Assembly (NCBI GenBank): GCA_014529385.2
Contig: CM043965.1
Coordinates: 11,274,412 to 11,338,411 of the forward strand
Direction: 5' to 3'
Length of the DNA stretch: 64,000 nucleotides
From: Adiantum capillus-veneris
Taxonomy: Eukaryota; Streptophyta; Polypodiopsida; Polypodiales; Pteridaceae
Part shown: positions 55,613 to 64,000 of the stretch, one piece after another
Numbering within the stretch: the stretch's first letter is position 1
Layout: each line of letters starts with the position of its first letter
Translations under genes and position numbers: made by a program
The notes under the pieces: generated by a model
Databases searched by the model: none
Told to the model about the DNA's origin: nothing
The model's input: only the letters and a program-made list of their open reading frames with translations

Positions 55613-58096
55613 TGTTGGATCTATATATAGTGTGTGCTATACAAAACTCCCTAACCTAGGTCCTAAAGCTATATATACATGTCTAGTTCATGTGTTTATT
55701 CTACACACTCTTGAGGCTCTATATCTGGCGTATCGTCTCCCTCTCATCTCTAGTTCTGCCTCTTCTATGTTCATCTTTGTGCTCTATATTCCTTAGGTTC
55801 AACATGGCATTATATTTTTTATGATGATCACTTCATCTATGAGGTTAATGACTTGGATAGGGAGTTCCAACTCTTAGAGGATAAGTTTGCTTTCATATTT
55901 TTACCTTTCATAATGTGTTATGCTTCATCATTGTAAGCTTTGTTTCTTCATCAATCTGTTCTTTACATCAATTTCCATGGGAGGACTAATAATTTAAATA
56001 GAACGATCAAGTCTTTTGTAACATTGAAAGAGAGTAAGCGTAGGCAATAAGCTATGTGCGTATGCTAACTGGTCATATTAAATAAGGTAGATAAGATAAG
56101 ATTGTTGTATGAATTATAGATTAATGAAGGAATATTCTCTCTTTATGGAAGAAGTTAAGTTCATGCTCCTAGATCAAAAGGAATAGAAGTGTTATAGGGG
56201 CATGAATGTTGGAGAGCATGTGTAATGATATCAATACAATGTTTCTTTTCAAATTAGTGTCTATTCTTGAAATATCTCAAATGCCCATCTGGGATGTTGC
56301 ATTTAGTGAAGGCGTAGTCTGCCTTACTAAATCAAGGGAAAAATGCACCATGTGTCTTGCTGAATCAAGGGAAGAGACCAGGCTACCTCTGTGTGATCTG
56401 TATTTAGTGAAGGCATCACTAGCTACTTCTTTGTTCAAAAGAGGGGCAAAGGAAGCTGCAGTCGGTGTGTCATGTTGCATTGTGTGTTCATATCAAGGCC
56501 CCTGTGTGTTCATGGTGAGAAGCCTCTCATATCAATGCTAAAAATAAGTAAAAGCCTGATTGACAGTGTATAGGAGGGGCTTGTCACAAGCAGCCGAGTT
56601 TTGATATTCGTGGGCTGAAAAAACAATCTATCTATGTTGCATGTGTGTGAGTGGTGTTTCTTGGGACATACATGAATGCAAAGCAATAGATGTACATGGA
56701 AAAGTAGTAGTGATGGCTAGTATCTTTTATTTGAATTACCATGTATGAAGACTTGAAGTGATGCAAAATTTCTTGAGTTGTTTCACACTATCATTTAATG
56801 TGACATTCATTTACTATGTTTCATGTATCATGATGTATTATCTCCAATTAGTCAGGATACATGATACCATGCATGGTAGGGTTGTGTGTTTCATTAGTGA
56901 TTCCAAGTTTTTGTCATGCTCACACATCCATGATTTCATGGTATGTGAGACCATGGCATGCTGTCTTGTTACTACATATTACGTTATAAGATCCCCGTGC
57001 AAGGTACCATAAAATGATATAAAAAACAAATCTATTTTCATAAGTAATTGTACTAATGATCTTGATGATGCAGGGTGAGGTTACATGATGTGTCTTTATT
57101 CTCTTCATCCATGGTCATGGTTCCTGATAGTGCAAGATGGTGTTATGTAATTCATCTTTATTCTCTCCATCCATGGCTTTCGTTCTTGAAGCCATGTGTT
57201 TTATCTCAACCATTTTTGTAATTATGATCACACATATTATCTTCTTTATTAGCATATCATTTTGTATTTGACCTTTGATCATCATCATATATATTGTCGT
57301 CTATATTAGTGTCTCATTTTTTCTATTTGACCTTTGATGATCAAATAAGAAATTTAAGGATAGCATCTTTGATGCCATGGAGAGCTCCATGATGCCATGG
57401 TACATGAATCCATGATTATTATATGATTTGAATCTGTTTGGGCCCCATTGTGGCTATTTTGTGTCGGCATTGTATAGTTGTACACATGTGATTACACCAA
57501 TATCATGTTTATTTCTCAATTGTCTCTAGAGTAGCATTGCAAAACATCTCAAAGACAATGTGATGTTGATATTTCTAACCTTCACATCTTGAAATGTTTC
57601 TTGAGGTTCTATTGTCTACAGGAAAAAACTCATGTCAATCTGCATGTATGGGGGCTCAAAGATGCTGAAGCATGTATGGGGGCTCTAAAACTCAATTGTA
57701 TATATAGGATTATTGAATTTCTAAAGACCCTTGAAAGGGAACATTATAAAATAGGAGTGATGTACCTCCTACAATCGAAACTTTAAATTTGTATCAATTT
57801 GAATTTTAATAAAGAAACATGTATATATAGTATACGTATGGATTTTTCTTTTGAGAACCCAAAGGTTCTTTCATCCATAGCTAGGGACCCGTGTTTGAGT
57901 GGGGATGTTGGAGTTATATAGTGTGTGCTAAATATAGCCCCCTAACCCTAGGTACTAAAACGATATATACATATCTACTGTGTCTCTTCTGCACACTCTT
58001 GGGGTTCTACATTTGGTGTATAAATTGTCTCCCTCTCCTCTCTACTACTCTTTTCTCTGTGTTTGTCTTTGTGCTCTATCTTCCATAGGTTCAACA
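55613..58096 (+). mobile_element. 2.5 kb LTR-flanked element without coding capacity
   Basis: Direct repeats 55613-55804 and 57906-58096 (about 190 bp each) start TGTTGGA and end GGTTCAACA; they share ACACTCTTG and GTGCTCTAT blocks and are diverged. The second is preceded by GAGTGGGGA, a weak purine tract. Flanking five-base sequences do not match, so age or recombination has erased the target duplication. The interior has only short ORFs (for example 56206-56541, no recognised domain). Confidence 0.65.
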
Positions 58097-59859
58097 ATTT
58101 GGACTCTCAAACCATACCCCTATACTCTTTGATTTTCTAGATATTTTTTTGTTAATATTTAAGATATACAATGCAATCAAAGGCTACTAGACCCATGAAA
58201 GTAATCTTATAGAAGTACTCTACATTTACATATTATTCAATCAAAATAACAAGCATGATTATTCCCTACATAAGAGAGAGTCCCTACTTTTGTGATTAAA
58301 AAGATGCTCTCCAACCTCACATAAGTAGAATATGCACGAACATCCTTCATATTCTAATAAATTTGAAAATGATCAAGTGAAGAGCGGGAAATCTTTTTGA
58401 GGAGAACAATAATTGCATAGATACTTATGTTGATATATGAAAAGATGAGTGGGGATAGACTTTAGCACTCCAATAAATAAATCTGCTTGCATTAAACAAA
58501 GTTTGAGTGTGTTCACTTGCTAAATTATGTGAGGCATGTGAGGCTCGAACTTAACTTCAATCCTCTTCCAATATCGCATCCATTACGAATGTGGGAGTTG
58601 AGGAGAAGGTATCAGCATAATAAATATCTTGGCTGTTTTATATTTGCACACTGTATTAGATCTATTATCAATAAGCCAATATGGTTGATTTGTAAAAAGA
58701 TAGGGAGAACTCACCCTAAGAGGGTCATGCAATAAGTGATATGCTTCACTCATAAACTAAAGTGGAACTAATTGTACAAGAGGGGCCTCCAATTTTTGGC
58801 ACCAATAAGAAATATCAAACTCCACAAGAGGTGCCATGGAGTTTTGATCTGCAATATCTAGGGGATTGATTTGTAATATCCCTCTCTCTCTCTCTCTTAT
58901 GCTATGTTATGCTATATTGTGTACTCTCTAATCTTGTCTACATCATCTTCCCCTTGCAATATTTCACTATCAATTCTATGCTAGGTGTGTGTGTGTGTGT
59001 ACGTGGGAATTGGTAGAGATGGTGAGAGGTTGATAGGTAAGTGTGCAAGAAAAATTGGAGTTGGAGGCAGTCATTCTCTTCCTCTGCTCCCAAAGGTGTT
59101 ATCAAAGCATTTGTTTCCAGTTTAATTGGCAATTGATTTTTATATTTAAAGAGGAATTCTCAAATCAACAGCATCCAATTTCCATATTAAAGCTTAGTTG
59201 AAGAATTAATCAATAGTTTGCTTACAGATTTTTTGTTCATCGGCAATCAAAAACAGGTATGTGCTGCACTTGAATCAAATAAAATTGCTAAAGAATTGTG
59301 GCTTGTGAAGGTGGAAGGGTGATAGCCAAAGAAGCAAAAGGTATCCAAGATATTGAAGAAGTGATGATTAAAAATTTGACATTGGAATGCTCTTAAGGTG
59401 ATTTTGATTAAGGACCGATTTCAATGCACATAAAGAGAAAACAAGAAGAAGCCAATTTCAAGCAGTTATGTACGATGATCTTGAATTGGGTAGAAATATG
59501 AAGAGGGAATAATGGTGAATCCGGATTTCAAGATTCAAGATATCTTGAAAGAGTAATTGAAGTTCAAGAATAGAGTCGACAAACAATTGAACACCTTGCA
59601 CGAGCTAGGGCTACATCAGGAACTTCCAATTTTAACATCAAACTCTAGCGTCTTGCAAAGCACAAAGAAAAATATTATTGGGAGAAAAATGGGGGAGCCA
59701 AACACGCACACCATAAAAATCGTCCATTGACTACATAGAAGCCTCACCATCGACCACTGCCAAAAGTTGCAAGGCCGGCATCAAATTGGTCGCCTTGGCA
59801 TTGGGAAACTTCCTTCGTCTACCTCGTGGCCCGAGAATGCCTGTAGGATTTTCCATCTC

Positions 59860-59897
<38 letters not shown>

Positions 59898-60950
59898 GGC
59901 ACTGTCTCTACCAATTTGGCTCGCTATTGACCACCCTTTCACATGCTTTTAGCCTTAAAAAGTGGTGGCTTAAAATAGCCTTCAATTGGCTGCCACCAAT
60001 GAGTTCCCATAACCACCCATGTTAAGCATCAATTCACCCCTCTTAACTCCGTGGTTGACCTCCCAACAAAGCCCTTAGTTTTAGTCATAAAACTTCAAAG
60101 CCACAACTATCCAATTGACATAGTCATTGTATATCGCTACAAACCCTTTAACTGCCATTGCCTTTGAATTCTTTGGGATAGCCATCACCATGCTACCATA
60201 TCCCAAAGTTTGAAAGTGCTCTTAATTTCCATATCCATTGGGAGCACGAGGGCCTAGACACCAAAAATTCAATCAACCTGCATTTGATTGCTCAACCGAT
60301 AGCCACTTTCAACCTTATCCTGGTGCTACACATTTGGTGGACGTCATTATCAATCGTGAAGCTAAGTACAAATTATTTTTTAATTTTCTCATCAATTCTA
60401 CATATCAAGAATATATATATTTATATACATCCATTTGGTTTTAATAAAAAAAGAAAAAATAGGGGAAAAAAGAGAGTGAGAGAGAGAGAAAGAGTAAAGC
60501 ACGCCAACATGGCCCATCTTCCACAGCCCCCCATTGTTGTTGAGTAGATCGCAAACTTGCATCAATCACATGCATATGAATGCATACAAAGATAGGAGTT
60601 AAAAGATAAATTGTTGCATGCTTCCTGCATGGAATCTGCACCTGTTTCCAAAAAAATAAAATTAGCAAAAAATCTTTTACATTTAAAGATTCTGATGGAA
60701 CTTAAGATGCTAGCACAATATTGGTATGGGTTAGTCAGTTTGATGACTATTTCCATGACAAAGACTTCCCCTAGCATGACGTGCTTAAGTGTGCATCAAA
60801 TCACGTTACTGTCGTTTGTGCTTTCCTATGTGGAACGCCATTAAACAACACGGTAGAAGACGCGACACTTGGCATGCATTCAAAAAGTTGTTTTTACCCT
60901 CTTTTCTACCAACATAGTACAAAGCACAGGACGCTAATGGGATTTTATTT
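58097..60950. other. intergenic DNA, no gene seen
   Basis: AT-rich, with CT tracts at 58877-58898 and 59866-59894, a GT run near 58986-58999 and an AG run near 60475-60490. A relic of the 45-kb array motif (GAGGCTCGAACTTAACTT) appears near 58541. Small ORFs show no recognised content. Confidence 0.55.
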
Positions 60951-63056
60951 GCCAAGTTAGAAATGAAGATACTGACCGTTTTGGAATTGTCTCATTCAGC
61001 TTCAACCTATCGAGCTTGTCAGTCGTAGGAAATTAAAGCATAAGTATATATCTGGGTTAGCACTACAAATTGGTGCTAAAGTGGACATGTTTGTGTTAGA
61101 TTCAGTGTCAAAGGAAATCAATCTGGCACTCAATGCAAAGAAGGGCTATGATCCTGAGTATGATGCCAATGATGATCCTTCTCTTGGTAATTCTATATCT
61201 CCACACACTCTTCTCAAAGTGAAAGGTAGAGTTAAAGGTGAAGATATAGCAATTATTTTAGATGATGATAGTAGCCATGATTTCATCTCTACATGATTGG
61301 CACATGAACTATCTCTTTCACAAATCTCTTCACCTCAGAAAGCGAGAATTGTTTCTAATAACCAACGTTTTAATCATAAAACTCTAGTCATTGTTGAAGT
61401 TTGTATTGGTGAATTTTATCATACATGTACATCTATAGTTGCACATGTGCATGGTATTGATATGATTTTGGGGACGCCTTTTTGACATGAATTTAATCCA
61501 CCAATCAATTATAGAACAGACACTTTAAATCTCACCCATGAAAACAAAACCCACTCGGTCCAAGCAATCCTAAAACACCAAAAATTCTCACTACTCTCCC
61601 ACACTCAAGCCAAACAAGAAATTTGAAAACAAGAAAAAACCTATTTAGTGCTTGTAAACCAAATTTCTACTCAAATCAAAACTTCTCAAGTCTCTTCACT
61701 CAATGAATTTCTCTCACAATTTAAACATTATTTCATGCATGATTTGCCTCCTAGAATACCACCATCACATCTTGAAGACCATAAAATTGATATTATATCG
61801 GGTAGTAAACCTCCTTATAGAGCACCATACCGTGTAAACCCAACCAAACGTCGGGAAATACAAAATAAAACCCAAACTTACTTGACTGGGGCCTTATTAG
61901 ACCTAGTAGTTCACCATACAAAGCTCCAACAATTCTTGCTAAGAAGAAAAATGGAACCTTTCATATGTGTATTGACTATAGGGCTCTAAACAAGATCACC
62001 ATTAAGAAAATATTTCCTATGCCTAGAGTGGATGATCTCCTGAACAAACTCAATGGGACAAACATCTTTAGCAGAATAGACTTGAAATGGGGGTATCACC
62101 AAGTTAAAATGTTTGAAGAAGATGCCTACAAAAACAACATTCAGAACACAAACAAGGCACTATGAATTCCTTGTCATGCCATTTGGTTTGATAAATGCAC
62201 TAGCTATCTTCACTCGTATGGTAAACTGAATTTTCATTGACCATCAAGACTTTTTCATTGTATTTTTTGATGATATGCTTGTGTTTAGTAAATCTGAGAA
62301 ATAATATAAGGAGCATTTAACACGTTTCTTTGACCTTCTTTCACAAATCCACCTATACTTGAATCCCGAAAAGAGTTCATTTTTCCAATATGAAATAGAG
62401 TGTTTGGGACATTTTGTATCGGGTAAGGGAATACATGTAGACCCCAAGAAAATTGAAGCTCTACAATCATGGCCTAGAACCAAAAACTTGTATGAATTAC
62501 GCTCTTTCATTGGTCTATGCAGTTATTATAGGAAGTTTGCTTGTAGTTTTGCCTAGGATCACACTATTTGACTCTTGTATTAAAGAAAAGTACCCATATG
62601 TATGGAATCATTTACAAGAAATCTCATTCACTACAATTAAAAATGATTTAACTAATGTACCTGTGTTACAATTTCTTGATTTTGATTGATCATTCTTTGT
62701 TGTAGTCACTAATGCTAGTGAAAAAGGTATCGGTGCCATTTTTAACCAAGATAACCATCCACTTGCATTTCAAAGTCATAAATTTAAACCATGTGAAGCT
62801 AAATTCAATACATATGACAAAGAGTTGACCGTTATAGTACATGCCTTGAACATTTGGAAACATTATCTAATGGGCATTGACTTAATTATTAAAATTGATC
62901 AGCAAAGTAACAAGTACTTTCTATCTCAACCCCTAATAGACCGTAGATATATTAAGTGGGTTGCTTTTATTCAAAGTTTCCCACCCAACATTTAGTACCA
63001 ACCTGGTAAATAAAACTTCGTGGATGGTGGTTTGAGTCAAAGGCTCTTGCTCAAAT
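60951..63056 (+). pseudogene. decayed Ty3/gypsy gag end, protease, RT and RNase H
   Basis: ISGLALQIGAKVDMFVLDSV (near 61050-61100) is end-of-gag text. The protease has ILDDDSSHDFIST where DSGATHNFIS-like is expected, and IDMILGTPF closes it (61460-61482). RT shows CIDYRALNKITIKKIFPMPR (61967-62026), [15 protein letters not shown] and a VFFDDMLVFSKSEK active site (near 62260-62300), then CLGHFVSGKGIHVDPKKIEA. RNase H text (DKELTVIVHALNIWKHYLMG) is near 62817-62880. Frequent stops and frame changes make it long dead. No integrase or LTR is seen before 63056. Confidence 0.75.
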
Positions 63057-63448
63057 AATTTCTTTATTATTATGGATACATCTTTTGGTTCTATGGAAAA
63101 TATTTATGCATAAGATGATAACTTTAAAATTACCTGGTTGCATATGCTTGAAAATTCAGTGCACACCTTTCTTGAATACTATTGTTATCATGTAAATACA
63201 ATGCTCATAGCTACTAGCAAAGTGAGAACTACGCCAACAAACAAGATGTCAACCAAGGATGGAGCTTGATCCATAGGCACATGGAAACAAATAGATAGGT
63301 TTCAATCATCTACTCAACCTTCTAAACACAATCACTACCAAGAGAAATCAACTCAAAGCACACTATTATGTATGCACAAGCCTATCTTATCTACGATGGC
63401 TACACTCTCTGAAACAAAACCTAACATTGTCAAATTGTCATGAAACTC

Positions 63449-63713
63449 AATGGATGACCTCAACGCACCTAGAGGACACTACCCTCAATTATCTAGCCCA
63501 GCTCACTACCTGTAAACTTGGTGCTAAAAACGCATATGAAAACATGCCAAAAATTAGAGATCTTGATTCTCAATGTGTTTAGGATGACCTCTATGAACCT
63601 AGAGGACACTACCCTAAAGTCTCTAACCCAACTCACTACTTGTAAACACTTGATACAGAAAACGCGCATAAAGACATGCAAGAAATTACATGTCATTGAT
63701 TCTCAATGTGTTT
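63449..63713. repeat. two-copy tandem repeat, about 125 bp period
   Basis: Both copies contain CCTAGAGGACACTACCCT, then CTCACTACNTGTAAAC, then a CTTGATTCTCAATG or CATTGATTCTCAATG end. The second copy is slightly longer. No coding potential is seen. Confidence 0.8.
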
Positions 63714-64000
63714 AAGCCTAATGTGTATCTCTACTCACCATGAATGCAATGAAATATAGAAATCACAAAACAAATGCACGGTTAGGGAAAAAAATCACCT
63801 CGAATCTCATGGGAGAGCTCTCCACAAAGAGACCAGATTCATGCAATCTTGGCGTTGAAGTATAGCTCTTGCCGTTGTTAAGGCGATGGTGTAGTTGTCT
63901 TTGCAATGTAGCATTTGTAGCACACTTAGAGAGTAGAAGAAGACCACTCACTCTCTCGAACAAGACTCACGGCACGCTTAGTTGAGGTCAAAATATGATT
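63714..64000. other. window edge, no gene seen
   Basis: Ordinary mixed sequence without a recognisable feature. Confidence 0.5.

Overview
This window is nuclear DNA of a land plant. It has one intact plant-type gene with five GT-AG introns, a plant CACTA transposon, several families of plant LTR retrotransposons, and long CT/GA and AC microsatellites. Nothing is organellar or bacterial. The lineage cannot be fixed from sequence alone; a large-genome, repeat-rich plant fits, and a seedless vascular plant such as a fern is only a weak guess.

Layout. 1-3.7 kb: AT-rich DNA with a short hairpin repeat, a decayed MULE-like SWIM zinc-finger gene and a small hypothetical ORF. 4.1-26.95 kb: an old Ty3/gypsy gag-pol split by an 18.4 kb LTR retrotransposon (5212-23567, 5 bp target duplication ATCAT, tRNA-Asp type primer site). 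The inserted element is unusual. It has two retropepsin-like domains (before reverse transcriptase and after integrase), two tandem H2C2 zinc modules before the integrase core, an internal exact copy of its polypurine tract, a recurring 18 bp palindrome AGTCTATCGCGATAGACT, and a roughly 1,100-residue coiled-coil accessory ORF before the 3' LTR.

26.94-35.67 kb: a broken copy of the amidohydrolase gene interrupted by an 8 kb CACTA element. The CACTA element carries a transposase gene on the minus strand, a divergent second gene on the plus strand, GCGGTAAT motif clusters at both ends and in the central promoter region, and an array of palindromes built on CACTAATGC. 37.5-40.3 kb: the only apparently functional host gene, an ILR1/ILL-type IAA-amino acid amidohydrolase (M20D, 430 residues, six exons, minus strand). 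Three of its introns and its 3' flank carry copies of one GC-rich hairpin repeat that ends in a splice-donor-like sequence.

40.3-45.3 kb: non-coding DNA with microsatellites and a MITE. 45.3-55.0 kb: a degenerate tandem array (about 712 bp higher-order period) interrupted by a chromodomain-type Ty3/gypsy element (46773-54549, TSD CTTGG, minus strand). Its LTRs hold arrays of heat-shock-element-like TTCnnGAA units upstream of a TATA box. That element's gag is itself interrupted by a 1.8 kb non-autonomous LTR element with 328 bp LTRs. 55.6-58.1 kb: another small LTR-flanked element. 60.9-63.1 kb: a decayed Ty3/gypsy pol. The end has a two-copy tandem repeat.

The window is therefore a nest of at least three levels of insertion around one conserved enzyme gene and its ruined duplicate. 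Most transposon ORFs carry stops and frameshifts; only the amidohydrolase reads cleanly.
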